Shown one piece after another: positions 18,415-29,635 of a DNA stretch of 64,000 nucleotides (its first letter is position 1; the number at the start of each line of letters is the position of its first letter). Origin of the DNA: UBA2965 sp036526135 (GTDB taxonomy: Bacteria; Pseudomonadota; Gammaproteobacteria; Pseudomonadales; Azotimanducaceae); NCBI GenBank assembly GCA_036526135.1, contig DATCZA010000068.1:124001-188000 (forward strand). Reading direction: 5' to 3'. Under the pieces are notes generated by a model. The model made no database searches. It was not told the origin of the DNA and saw only the letters and a list, made by a program, of their open reading frames with translations. The position numbers and the translations under genes are program-made.

Positions 18415-18684
18415 TCAGCGGCCGAGGCGCTTGAAGATCAGGACGGCGGCCGCGCCCACCAGCCCGAGTATCACCATCAACCCGACGAACACGGCGCTGG
18501 CACCCAGGAAACCCAGCAGCTCCTCGGTGTCGAGCTCCAGTTCCCGAGCGACCCAGAACAGCGAGAACGCCACCGCCACCGTGCCAAGCAGTATGGTCCG
18601 GGCAAGGCGCCCGCGCCTGCGGGGCTCCATGCGCCGCTTGGTCAGCGTGTTGCCGAGCTCAGGGCGGCGGCGCTCACCGCTCAT
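18415..18684 (-). CDS. Small membrane protein of unknown function
   Basis: An 89-residue protein with a very basic N terminus (several Arg around 5-28), then two predicted membrane helices at about 29-46 and 58-84 separated by an acidic stretch (ELELDTEEL). By the positive-inside rule both ends are cytoplasmic. I do not recognise the family. No good ribosome site precedes ATG 18684; ATG 18630 is an alternative. It lies downstream of the FKBP gene on the same strand and could be read from it. Confidence 0.6.
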   Translation of the reverse strand: MSGERRRPELGNTLTKRRMEPRRRGRLARTILLGTVAVAFSLFWVARELELDTEELLGFLGASAVFVGLMVILGLVGAAAVLIFKRLGR

Positions 18685-18731
18685 GGGAAGCGGCCGCCGT
18701 CCAGACCCGCTCGCGATGAGCCACGTGCGTG

Positions 18732-19478
18732 CTAACCGTCAACGGCCAGGAGCTCGACCTCGAAGATCAGCGTCGAGTTGGGAGGGATGGAGCCCGCTGC
18801 CCGATCTCCGTATGCGAGCTCGGGCGGAATGAACAGACGCCACTTGGAACCCACCGACATCAGCTGGAGCGCTTCCGTCCAGCCCGGAATCACCCGGTTG
18901 ACGGCAAAGCTTGCCGGCTGGCCGCGTTCCACGGAGCTGTCGAACACGCTGCCGTCGATCAGGGTGCCATGATAGTGCGTGCTCACGGTGTCCGAGGCGC
19001 CCGGCTTGGGACCGTCGCCGGTCGCGATGATCTCGTACTGCAGTCCCGACGCCGTCGTGCTGACGCCGTCCCGGCGCCCGTTTTCCTCCAGAAACGCCCG
19101 GCCGGCGGCCAGCACATCCGCGGAGCGAGCGGCCACCGCCTCCTGCTGCTTCTGTGCCAGCGCCGCGATGGCGGTCTGGATCGCCGCCTCGGAAAGCCGG
19201 CGCTCCCGACCCTCCATGCTGTCCTGAAGGCCCGCCATCAGGGCCTCGGTGTTCAGGGAGCCCGCAAACTGGGAGTCCAGATTGCTCGCGATGGTGTACC
19301 CGATCCCGTAGCTGGCCTGGGCCACCTGATCGTCCAGCGCCAGCTCTGCGGATTCCTCTGCCGCCTGCGCATCCGCCGCGGTGCCGTCCCCGGCCGGCTG
19401 GCACCCCATCGCCAGCAGCACCACCAGCAAAGATGCGAAATTTCTTGACCAAGTACTCATGTCCGTTCGGCATTCCAT
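18732..19478 (-). CDS. FKBP-type peptidyl-prolyl isomerase, probable lipoprotein
   Basis: An FkpA/Mip-like periplasmic foldase of 248 residues. The N terminus is a lipoprotein-type signal (SLLVVLLAMGC, Cys26). A helical dimerisation domain follows (~45-135, with ASYGIGYTIASNL), then the FKBP domain (~140-245) with VSTHYHGTLIDGSVFDSS, VIPGWTEALQLM and IPPELAYGDRA. The ATG at 19478 has GGGAG 9 nt upstream; ATG 19460 is an alternative. Such proteins catalyse proline isomerisation and act as chaperones for outer-membrane proteins. It diverges from prc across 322 bp. Confidence 0.88.
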   Translation of the reverse strand: MECRTDMSTWSRNFASLLVVLLAMGCQPAGDGTAADAQAAEESAELALDDQVAQASYGIGYTIASNLDSQFAGSLNTEALMAGLQDSMEGRERRLSEAAIQTAIAALAQKQQEAVAARSADVLAAGRAFLEENGRRDGVSTTASGLQYEIIATGDGPKPGASDTVSTHYHGTLIDGSVFDSSVERGQPASFAVNRVIPGWTEALQLMSVGSKWRLFIPPELAYGDRAAGSIPPNSTLIFEVELLAVDG

Positions 19479-19800
19479 CAATTTGGGCTCCCTGCCCCGG
19501 TTGCCCACACCCAGACACCGGGTTACATTCCCGCAACAGTACGCATGCGGGCATTTAGATAGTCTCGCTGGAGTGGTTTGGGGGAACCACCCAGGAGAAA
19601 TGGTATCTACAGAAGTAGCGATCAGTTGCGGCACAGTTTGTACCGAAACGGGTGGCAGAAGCGAGTTTGCCGACCGGACCGGCGAAAATCTGCAGATCCC
19701 CGGCGACTGAGTTACGAACAATACGAAGGCCAGGGCCTGGACCCGACGCCGCCAATGCGACCCACATTTTCATTCAGGGCACCATCAGATCACTCACGTT
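19479..19800. other. Divergent intergenic region fkpA-like/prc
   Basis: This is the only gap above 300 bases. It holds a perfect hairpin GTGGTT/AACCAC at 19573-19590, a sigma-E-like promoter (listed separately), and an 11-bp palindrome CCAGGGCCTGG at 19730-19740. A 36-codon frame (19600-19710) follows a GGAG only 2 nt before its ATG; I do not call it a gene. Nothing resembling a tRNA is present. Confidence 0.5.
19583..19610 (+). promoter_or_regulatory. Candidate sigma-E (RpoE) promoter for prc
   Basis: GGAACCA, a 16-bp spacer and TCTAC resemble the extracytoplasmic-stress consensus GGAACTT-N16-TCTGA, with the GGAAC and TC cores intact. It points at the periplasmic protease gene about 190 bp downstream, a kind of gene often in the RpoE regulon. 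Assigned by eye. Confidence 0.35.
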
Positions 19801-21969
19801 ATGCGCAAAAGCTCTAGAACCCTCTTCCGGTCCCGCTCGGTCATGCTGGCGGGCACCGGCTTATGCATCGTTGCGGCCTGGCTCGCCTCCATCGCAGCGG
19901 CTGAGAATCCGCAGCTGGCGCTGTCTACCCCGACAGAGACCGCCGACCTTCTGTCGCCGCTGGACGTTCACCCGCGGATCAGCCTCACCATCGTCGAGCA
20001 GCTGCGTCACAACCACTACCTCGAAAAGGAACTGGACGACCAGCAGTCGAGCCACATCTTCGAGAACTATCTCGGCATGCTGGATGGTGCCAAGGTGTAC
20101 TTCACCGCCGCCGACGTGGCGGCGATGGAGCGCTATCGCTACAAGCTGGACGATGCTCTGGTGCGGGGCAACCTCGTGCCCGCCTTCGAGATCTTCAACC
20201 GGTACCAGGAGCGCCTGACCGACCGGCTGGAGTTCCTGCTGGAAGAGCTGGCGCTGGGTCTGAAGCAGATCGACTTCACCGCCGAGGACCAGATCGAGAT
20301 CGAGCGCGAGAACGCCCCGTGGCCCGCGAACGAGGCTGAGCTGGATGATCTGTGGCGCAAGCGGCTAAAAGCAGCGGTGCTCAGCATGAAGCTCAACGGC
20401 AAAGAGCTCGACGAGATCCAGACCCTGCTGACCAAGCGCTACACCAACCGGCTCAAGCAGAGCCGGCAGACCAAGAGCGAAGATGCGTTTCAGCTCTACG
20501 TGAACGCCTTCGCGACCACCTACGACCCGCACACCCAGTACTTCTCGCCGCGAACGTCGCAGAACTTCAACATCAACATGTCGCTTTCCCTGGAAGGCAT
20601 CGGCGCCGTTCTGCGCTCGGAGGACGAGTACACGTCCATCGTCGAGCTCGTCCCCGCCGGGCCCGCGGACAAATCCGGGCTGGTCAAGCCGGCCGACCGG
20701 ATCGTCAGCGTGGGCCAGGGCGATACCGGACCGCTGATCGACGTGGTGGGCTGGCGGCTCGACGACGTCGTGGAGCTCATCCGTGGCCCCAAGGGCTCCC
20801 AGGTGAGGCTGGAGATCATCCCCGGCGACTCGGAGGACGACACCAGCCGCGTGATCAGCATCACGCGGAACACCGTGAAGCTCGAGGAGCAGGCCGCCCA
20901 GAAGAAGCTGCTCACCATGGAGCGCAACGGCCAGACCCAGAAGATAGGCGTCATCGAGATCCCGACGTTCTATGTCGACTTCAAGGCCATTCAGCAGGGC
21001 GATCCCAACTACAAGAGCACCACGCGAGACGTGCGGCTGCTGATCGAGGAGCTCAAGGCGGAGGGCATAGACGGCCTCGTCGTCGATCTTCGCAACAACG
21101 GCGGTGGCGCCCTGCAGGAAGCGGATTCGCTCACCGGGCTGTTCATCAAGTCCGGGCCCACCGTGCAGGTCAAATCCGCCTCGCGACGGCCCCTGGTCTA
21201 TTCGGACGACGACAACCGGGCCGTGTGGGACGGCCCCCTCGCGGTGCTGGTCAATCGTCTCTCCGCTTCGGCCTCGGAGATCTTCGCGGGCGCCATACAG
21301 GACTACGAGCGCGGCATCATCATCGGCAGCCAGACCTTCGGCAAAGGCACGGTGCAGACCCTGGTCCCCTTGAACCGGGGTCAGCTGAAGATCACCGCGG
21401 CCAAGTACTATCGGGTGTCCGGCCAGAGCACCCAGCACCAGGGCATCATTCCCGACATCGAGTTCCCGGAGATATACGACGCGGAGCGTATCGGCGAAAG
21501 CGCCCTCGATGACGCCATGCCCTGGGACATGATCCAGCCCGCCGTGTACCCGCGATCACATCAGATTCAGCCGGTCCTTGCGGAGCTCAACTCCAAGCAC
21601 GAAGAGCGTGCGGGCGGCGATCCTGACTTCCAGTACTTCGAAGCCCTCGCCCAGCGCAGCCGCGAGAACAACCGTCGCACCCACGTCTCCCTGAACGAGA
21701 AAGAGCGCGTGGTGCAGAAGAAGGACGAGGACACGTGGCGCCTGGATCTGGAGAATCAGCTCCGGGTCGCCAAAGGAGAAGAGCCGCTGGAATCCATCGA
21801 CGACCTGGACGATCGGGAGGCGGACGAGGACGAAGCGGAGGATCCTTTCGGCGATCCCATGATTCGCGAGAGCGCCAACATTCTGCTCGACTACATCGGC
21901 CTCACCCGGCAGATCGCCTACGTGGAAGACCTCGACAAGGCTGCCGGGCCCGCGACGGCCATCCAGTAG
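19801..21969 (+). CDS. prc: Carboxy-terminal processing protease Prc (tail-specific protease)
   Basis: A 722-residue periplasmic S41 protease. A signal peptide/anchor occupies about 1-34; then an N-terminal helical domain, a PDZ domain (~235-330, with SLSLEGIGAVLRSEDEYTSI), and the S41 core (~370-545). The Ser/Lys dyad is Ser490 in LSASASEIFAG and Lys515 in FGKGTVQ. A DUF3340-like C-terminal region (~560-700) is present, as in E. coli Prc (~680 residues). It trims lipoproteins and murein hydrolases and degrades tagged proteins. No ribosome site is visible before ATG 19801. Confidence 0.93.
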   Translation: MRKSSRTLFRSRSVMLAGTGLCIVAAWLASIAAAENPQLALSTPTETADLLSPLDVHPRISLTIVEQLRHNHYLEKELDDQQSSHIFENYLGMLDGAKVYFTAADVAAMERYRYKLDDALVRGNLVPAFEIFNRYQERLTDRLEFLLEELALGLKQIDFTAEDQIEIERENAPWPANEAELDDLWRKRLKAAVLSMKLNGKELDEIQTLLTKRYTNRLKQSRQTKSEDAFQLYVNAFATTYDPHTQYFSPRTSQNFNINMSLSLEGIGAVLRSEDEYTSIVELVPAGPADKSGLVKPADRIVSVGQGDTGPLIDVVGWRLDDVVELIRGPKGSQVRLEIIPGDSEDDTSRVISITRNTVKLEEQAAQKKLLTMERNGQTQKIGVIEIPTFYVDFKAIQQGDPNYKSTTRDVRLLIEELKAEGIDGLVVDLRNNGGGALQEADSLTGLFIKSGPTVQVKSASRRPLVYSDDDNRAVWDGPLAVLVNRLSASASEIFAGAIQDYERGIIIGSQTFGKGTVQTLVPLNRGQLKITAAKYYRVSGQSTQHQGIIPDIEFPEIYDAERIGESALDDAMPWDMIQPAVYPRSHQIQPVLAELNSKHEERAGGDPDFQYFEALAQRSRENNRRTHVSLNEKERVVQKKDEDTWRLDLENQLRVAKGEEPLESIDDLDDREADEDEAEDPFGDPMIRESANILLDYIGLTRQIAYVEDLDKAAGPATAIQ

Positions 21970-22100
21970 AAAATCGCCGGGCGACCCGACGCTCCGGGCC
22001 AATATTGAGAGATTTCTGCAGGCTTTGACCCCAGAATAGACGTACACTTCTCCGACCTTCTCGTGGACGTCATCTAAGTTGCTTTCTTGTCAGACGCACG

Positions 22101-23933
22101 ATGCCTGAAGTGGCTGTAGAAAGCAGCCTGCATGCGATCAACGCTCACGCGGTCGCCGTTATGCTGCTCACGGTCAGCGCGCTCTATCTCTTCACCCGCG
22201 AGCGCATACCCATGGAGGTGACCAGCGTCGGTCTGCTCGCCATCCTCGCAGTTGGATTCTCCATTTTTCCCTTCCCGGGCATTGAGCCCACCGATTTCTT
22301 TCACGGGCTCGGCCACGAAGCGCTGGTGGCCGTCTGCGCCCTGATGGTGGTCGGCCAGGGCCTGGTCCGGACAGGGGCGCTCGAGCCCGTGGGTCGATTG
22401 CTCGGCAAGATCTGGAGCCGCGCTCCGTTCCTGTCGTTTCTGATCACGCTCATCGTCGGCGCCGTGCTGTCGGCGTTCGTGAACAACACGCCCATCGTGG
22501 TTCTGCTGCTGCCCATTCTCATCAGCGTCTGCCTGCGCACGTCATCGTCGCCATCCGGCATTCTCCTTCCCATGGGTTTCGCCACCCTGGTGGGCGGCAT
22601 GGCGACGACCATCGGCACGTCCACGAACCTGCTGGTGGTCAGCGTGGCGAACGACCTGGGCCTGGAGCGTTTCGGGATGTTCGACTTCGCGCTGCCCGCC
22701 GCCATTGCGGGCTGCGTAGCCCTGCTTTATCTGTGGCTGATCGCCCCCCGAATGCTGCCGAAGCGGACCATCGGCCTGGAGGACTCGGCGCCCCGGCTAT
22801 TCGAGGCCGGACTGCATCTGGGAGACAACTCGCCCGCGGTGGACCGCACGCTGGCCGAGGCGAAGGCGATGACCGGCGGCGACATGCAGGTCATTCGAAT
22901 CCGCCGGGGCGACACGTATCTCGTGCCTCTGCCCGACGCCAACCTGCGCGCGGGAGACATTCTGCGGGTCAGGGATACGCCCCAGCGGCTCAAGTCCTAC
23001 GAGGACGTGCTGAAAGCACGGCTCTACTCCGGCGATCACGAGGTGGACGAAGACCACCCGCTTTCAGCCGGAAACCAGATGCTGGCCGAGGTCGCGGTGG
23101 TTCGCGGGTCGACCCTGGACCGCACCAACCTGAGGTTCGCCCGCTTCCTGTCGCGCTACCAGCTGGCCGCGCTCGCCCTGCACCGGGCTGGAAAATCAGT
23201 GGAGCGGCCCATCGAGGAGATCGAGGACGTGATCCTTCAGCAGGGAGACATCCTGCTGGTCCAGGGCGCACGGGATCAGATCGCGGCCTTAAAGCGCAGC
23301 ACCGAGTTTCTCGTCCTGGACGCGTCGGTCGCTCTGCCGCACACGTCCAAGGCCCCGCTGGCGCTGACCATCGTCGCCGGGGTGGTCGCCGCGGCCGCCT
23401 TCGGGATCATGCCGATCGCCGTGAGCGCCATGGCGGGTGCGGCGCTGTTGCTGCTCACGCGGTGTCTGAATCTGGGGGCGGCCATCCGAGCCATCAGCCC
23501 CTCGGTGTTCTTCATCGTCGTGGCAAGCCTGGCGCTCGGCCAGGCCCTCATCGCCACCGGGGCGACAGACTACGTGACGTCGCTTTTCTTGAGCGCGACC
23601 CGGGGGGCATCGCCGACGGTCATCCTGTCCGCGCTGATGCTTCTGCTGGCGGTGCTCACCAACATGATCTCGAACAACGCGGCAGCCGTCATCGGCACGC
23701 CCATTGGGATCGGGATCGCCGCGCAGCTGGGGCTACCGGCGGAGCCCTTCGTCCTTGCCGTGCTCTTCGGCGCGAACATGAGCTATGCCACGCCGATGGC
23801 CTACAAGACCAACCTGCTCGTCATGAGCGCCGGCAACTACAGCTTCTCCGACTTCGTCCGGGTGGGGGTACCGCTGACCATCATCATGTGGCTCACGCTC
23901 ACCTGGGTATTGAGCAGCATGTACGGGTTGTGA
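22101..23933 (+). CDS. SLC13-type permease with two TrkA-C (RCK_C) domains
   Basis: A 610-residue inner-membrane transporter. Helices fill about 15-210 and 415-610, with the duplicated SLC13 motifs FVNNTPIVVLLLP and MISNNAAAVIGTPIG and the block GGMATTIGTSTNLLV. Between the halves lie two cytoplasmic TrkA-C domains (~225-310 and ~325-405), recognisable by LRAGDILRVRDTPQ and QQGDILLVQGARDQI. Relatives carry dicarboxylates, sulfate or other anions with Na+; the substrate is not fixed here. The RCK_C domains suggest control by a small ligand. Confidence 0.88.
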   Translation: MPEVAVESSLHAINAHAVAVMLLTVSALYLFTRERIPMEVTSVGLLAILAVGFSIFPFPGIEPTDFFHGLGHEALVAVCALMVVGQGLVRTGALEPVGRLLGKIWSRAPFLSFLITLIVGAVLSAFVNNTPIVVLLLPILISVCLRTSSSPSGILLPMGFATLVGGMATTIGTSTNLLVVSVANDLGLERFGMFDFALPAAIAGCVALLYLWLIAPRMLPKRTIGLEDSAPRLFEAGLHLGDNSPAVDRTLAEAKAMTGGDMQVIRIRRGDTYLVPLPDANLRAGDILRVRDTPQRLKSYEDVLKARLYSGDHEVDEDHPLSAGNQMLAEVAVVRGSTLDRTNLRFARFLSRYQLAALALHRAGKSVERPIEEIEDVILQQGDILLVQGARDQIAALKRSTEFLVLDASVALPHTSKAPLALTIVAGVVAAAAFGIMPIAVSAMAGAALLLLTRCLNLGAAIRAISPSVFFIVVASLALGQALIATGATDYVTSLFLSATRGASPTVILSALMLLLAVLTNMISNNAAAVIGTPIGIGIAAQLGLPAEPFVLAVLFGANMSYATPMAYKTNLLVMSAGNYSFSDFVRVGVPLTIIMWLTLTWVLSSMYGL

Positions 23934-23948
23934 GCGCCTCGCCCTGGG

Positions 23949-23964
23949 GCCGTGCGCGCACGGC
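23949..23964. terminator. Perfect 16-bp palindrome between converging genes
   Basis: GCCGTGCG joined directly to CGCACGGC lies between the permease stop (23933) and the acnA stop (23998). It may act as a bidirectional terminator, though it lacks a U-tract and a loop would cost two central pairs. Confidence 0.35.
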
Positions 23965-23997
23965 GCGCCGCCGGCCGGAGCGCTCTTCGAGCAACCG

Positions 23998-26676
<2,679 letters not shown>

Positions 26677-26848
26677 GGCTGCCTCGCTCGTTGTTTTCGG
26701 TGCCAGGAAAAAGGGGCGGTATTGTACTCGTTACCCGGCTCCTGAGCAGTGTTTTGTAGGGCGCGAAGCGGGGCGTAAACCCGTGGATACGCCCGCAGCG
26801 CGCAGCTCTGGTAGTCTTGGCGGGACATTCGCCTGGGAGGATGCCTTC

Positions 26849-27292
26849 ATGAAAGTCGACGGACGCTGCTTCTGCGGCGCTGTGACCTACGACGCCGAGA
26901 TCGACCCCGACCGGGTCCTCATCTGCCACTGCACCGACTGCCAGAATCACTCGGGCAGCGCCTACCGTGTCGTGGCCGGAGTGGTGAACGACAGCTTCCG
27001 GTTGCTGACCGGCGAGCTGAGATCGTACGAGAAGGTTGCCGACAGCGGCTCGCTCCGCTCGAGGACCTTCTGCCCCGAGTGCGGTACCAACATCTACGCC
27101 TGCACGGTGGGCGAAGGTACCGGTTTCTTCGGTCTCAGGCTGGGCACCATCAACCAGCGGGCCGAGCTGACGCCGAAGCTCAGAGTCTGGTGCCGCTCGG
27201 CGCTGCCATGGTCGGACGACCTGTCAGGGTTACCGGCCTTCCCTGCCCAGCCGGATCTGGATGCCCTGGACGAGATCGTCCATCAGAGCTGA
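26849..27292 (+). CDS. GFA-family zinc-binding protein
   Basis: A 147-residue protein of the glutathione-dependent formaldehyde-activating (GFA/CENP-V) family. The zinc-binding cysteines are in GRCFCGAV, CHCTDCQNHSGS and FCPECGTNIY. Family members bind two zinc ions; few have a proven enzyme activity, and most are annotated only by fold. GGGAGG sits 9 nt before ATG 26849. The frame opens earlier, inside the acnA 5' end, but conservation begins at MKVDGRC. Confidence 0.88.
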   Translation: MKVDGRCFCGAVTYDAEIDPDRVLICHCTDCQNHSGSAYRVVAGVVNDSFRLLTGELRSYEKVADSGSLRSRTFCPECGTNIYACTVGEGTGFFGLRLGTINQRAELTPKLRVWCRSALPWSDDLSGLPAFPAQPDLDALDEIVHQS

Positions 27293-27307
27293 CCTCGACC
27301 CGTGCGG

Positions 27308-28135
27308 TCAATCGTGCGCCACGGCCCGCGGCTCAAACAGATGGTGTCCACAGTGCCAGCAGTAGGTCGCTTCTCCCGTGTGCCCTTCGGCGGAGCATCC
27401 CGGACATGTGCGCGTGTTCATGGCACGACGTGAAGCTTCGCTGAGCTCCAGAGTCACGATGCCGGTAGGCACCGCAATGATGCCGTAACCCATGATCATG
27501 ACCAGAGAGGCGACTGCCTGACCCAGAGGCGTCTGCGGCGTTATGTCGCCGTATCCCACCGTGGTCATGGTGATCACGGCCCAGTAGATACTGCGCGGGA
27601 TGCTGGTAAAGCCGTTAGCCTCCCCCTCGATGAGATACATCATGGAGCCGAAGATGATGACCAGCGCCGCAACCGAAGAGATGAAAACGATGATCTTCCG
27701 ACGGCTGGCGCGCAGGGCCTGGGTCAGCAGCTCCGCTTCGCCAACGTAGCGCATCATGCGCAGTACCCGGAATACCCGCAGCACCCGCAACACCCGAATC
27801 ACCAGCAGATACTGGGTGCCGGCGAAGAAGATGCTCAGATAGGTGGGGATGATGCCGAGGAGGTCGACGATACCGTAGAAGCTGCGCGCGTACCGGCCGG
27901 TATTCTCGATGCACCACAGGCGCAGGCCGTACTCCACGGTGAATAGGATGGTGAAGAACCACTCCACGCCGTAGAGCACGTCCTGGTACTCGTGGTGAAT
28001 TGCCCCGACGGAATCGAGCATCACCGCGAGAACGCTGACGAGGATGCAGACGATGAGGCCCACATCGAACGCCTTGCCGGCGGGCGTGTGGGCCTCGAAG
28101 ATGATGACCCGGACGGTATCTCGGTCGAGCGCCAT
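27308..28135 (-). CDS. Voltage-gated potassium channel with C-terminal zinc ribbon
   Basis: A 275-residue six-helix channel subunit (tetramer expected). S1-S3 cover about 22-105; S4 (111-129) has Arg at every third position (114,117,120,123,126,129), a full voltage sensor. The pore loop carries TMTTVGYGD, the K+ filter being 192-197, followed by S6 (~205-230). Unusually, the short cytoplasmic tail holds a zinc ribbon with CPGC (244-247) and CWHC (259-262). The N terminus is a short cytoplasmic segment. Role: K+ flux set by voltage; the ribbon may sense metal or redox state. Confidence 0.9.
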   Translation of the reverse strand: MALDRDTVRVIIFEAHTPAGKAFDVGLIVCILVSVLAVMLDSVGAIHHEYQDVLYGVEWFFTILFTVEYGLRLWCIENTGRYARSFYGIVDLLGIIPTYLSIFFAGTQYLLVIRVLRVLRVFRVLRMMRYVGEAELLTQALRASRRKIIVFISSVAALVIIFGSMMYLIEGEANGFTSIPRSIYWAVITMTTVGYGDITPQTPLGQAVASLVMIMGYGIIAVPTGIVTLELSEASRRAMNTRTCPGCSAEGHTGEATYCWHCGHHLFEPRAVAHD

Positions 28136-28180
28136 GGCGCGTATTAAACCACGGCGCGACGTCGGGTCAGCAAGCCATCG

Positions 28181-28597
28181 TCAGTGGACTTTTACCTCGA
28201 TGGTGCGCGGTTTTTCCTTCTCCCGCTTGGAGACGACCAGATAGAGAACGCCTTCCTTGGACGAAGCCGAGATGTGTTCCTCGTCCACGTTCTCGGGCAG
28301 CCGGAAGCTGCGGCTGAATCGCCCGTACTGCCGTTCCACCCGATGACGCTTGCCATCGGTCTCCTTCTCGAAGTTTCGCTCGCCGGTTACCGTCAGCACG
28401 CCATCCTTCACCGAGACGGCGACGTCGTCCCGGGCAACTGCCGGGATCTCGACGTCGATGAGGTATTCCGTCTCCGTTTCAGAGATGTCGACGGGCGGCA
28501 GCCACTCCGAACGAGCGATGTGCTCACTGGGCACCGCGGCCACGTTGGTGAAGAAATCGTCGAATTCCCGCCAGGGGTTCCATCGGACAATGCTCAT
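28181..28597 (-). CDS. Small heat-shock protein, Hsp20/IbpA class
   Basis: A 138-residue alpha-crystallin-domain chaperone. It starts MSIVRWNPWREFDDFF; the alpha-crystallin domain (~33-130) includes VDISETETEYLIDVEIP, VSVKDGVLTVTGER, FSRSFRLPENVD and ASSKEGVLYLVVSK. The C-terminal I-x-I/V anchor appears as TIEVKV. Such proteins hold unfolded proteins for refolding by DnaK/ClpB. AGGAG precedes the ATG by 10 nt, and a sigma-32-like promoter lies just upstream. Confidence 0.93.
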   Translation of the reverse strand: MSIVRWNPWREFDDFFTNVAAVPSEHIARSEWLPPVDISETETEYLIDVEIPAVARDDVAVSVKDGVLTVTGERNFEKETDGKRHRVERQYGRFSRSFRLPENVDEEHISASSKEGVLYLVVSKREKEKPRTIEVKVH

Positions 28598-28639
28598 TTC
28601 AGTTGGCTCCTAACCACTCAGTTCAAACAACGATTCCCG

Positions 28640-28669
28640 ATAAATGGGCGCTGCCGGAAAATTTAAAAG
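28640..28669 (-). promoter_or_regulatory. Sigma-32-like heat-shock promoter for hsp20
   Basis: Read on the minus strand: CTTTTAAA at 28669-28662, a 13-bp spacer, then CCCATTTAT at 28648-28640. This resembles CTTGAAA-N11-16-CCCCATNT. It sits about 43 bp from the hsp20 ATG, the right place and direction for a heat-shock gene. Confidence 0.5.
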
Positions 28670-28671
28670 CC

Positions 28672-28698
28672 CTTGAAAAGAGAAAATTGATCCCCACA
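28672..28698 (+). promoter_or_regulatory. Forward sigma-32-like element with no sense gene
   Basis: CTTGAAA, a 13-bp spacer and CCCCACA on the plus strand match the heat-shock consensus better than the hsp20 promoter does. It points away from hsp20, into the antisense of the TPMT gene. It could be chance or drive an antisense or small RNA. Confidence 0.3.
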
Positions 28699-28750
28699 CG
28701 GCAACAAAACTGCTGCTCGCCGACCGTCGACCGGCCCGGGATGGGGAACG

Positions 28751-29410
28751 CTATTCCTGCTTGACGATGTGGTAGGCCGTTTCCGCCGCGCAGTCCACAC
28801 CCTGAGCGGCGAATTTGGGCGGCAGGAAGTCGGTGCGGGAACTCTCCAGCGGCACGATGCTGCAGCGCGGCCCGAAATGGGAAACCACTTCCTCCGGCAG
28901 CACCGAGAACGGCGGGCCCGCCACCAGATTCTGATCGTACTCGAGGGTGACGAGCAGGATGTCGGTGCGGTCGGGAATGACCCTGAGCAGGTGATCGACG
29001 TAGCGGGCTCGCATCTTCGGCGGCAGCGCGATCAGCGCGCCGCGATCCAGGACGGCGCGCGCAGCGGAGAGCTCGGCGGCCGTCAACGCGAAGAAGTCGC
29101 CACAGAGGATGTCCGTTCGAGGACCACGATAGCGGACGAGCCGGTCCGAATCCTCCCGCTCGTAAGGCTCCCCAGCCTCTTCGAAGTAAGCTTCGATAGC
29201 GAGGTCCGCCAGCTCGATGCCGAGACCCTGATGGCCCCGGCCAAGCAGCCATCGCAGGTCGTCGCTCTTACCGCACATGGGCACGAACACGGTGGAGCCA
29301 TGCTCCAGCCTGAGACCGCCCCAATGCCTTTCCAAGCACGGGTTAGGCGCGCTCTGGTGCATGCTGACCGGCCGCCAGGGCCGGCGGTCTCGCCAGAAGC
29401 GGATCTGCAT
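28751..29410 (-). CDS. tpm: Thiopurine S-methyltransferase family protein
   Basis: A 219-residue SAM-dependent methyltransferase. It begins with FWRDR..MHQSAPN, equivalent to the family FWxxRW..GFHQ, followed by the SAM-binding blocks VFVPMCGKSDDL and GIELADLAIEAYF, then DRGALIALPPKMRARYVDHL. Bacterial members methylate thiols and also selenium and tellurium species. The first Trp-rich block is more divergent than usual, but its spacing is exact, so no frameshift is needed. It diverges from the PsiE-like gene. Confidence 0.85.
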   Translation of the reverse strand: MQIRFWRDRRPWRPVSMHQSAPNPCLERHWGGLRLEHGSTVFVPMCGKSDDLRWLLGRGHQGLGIELADLAIEAYFEEAGEPYEREDSDRLVRYRGPRTDILCGDFFALTAAELSAARAVLDRGALIALPPKMRARYVDHLLRVIPDRTDILLVTLEYDQNLVAGPPFSVLPEEVVSHFGPRCSIVPLESSRTDFLPPKFAAQGVDCAAETAYHIVKQE

Positions 29411-29635
29411 CGTTATTCTTCTACACCGCCAGGCGCTGCGCCCCCGGCGATGTTTACCTCCCTGTTGACCGCATTCTGGCCAATGCCGTCGCCTGCGGCA
29501 ACCACTTTGGGGCCCGCGCAGCGGATCCACGGCGGTGGTTTCTCCGGCCGCTGCCCGCCAACGCCGACGGACGCCGATTGGACATCGCCCCGGGCCCTCT
29601 CTAATCTAATCGTCGCCCTGGCTAAGCGGCGCGGG

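Noticed and set aside
19600..19710. 36-codon frame with GGAG in front
   Set aside because: The ribosome site is only 2 nt from the ATG, the sequence has no recognisable feature, and it overlaps a promoter-like element.
29340..29410. Frameshift at the N terminus of the TPMT gene
   Set aside because: The FW...HQ spacing matches the family exactly, so divergence explains the odd residues.
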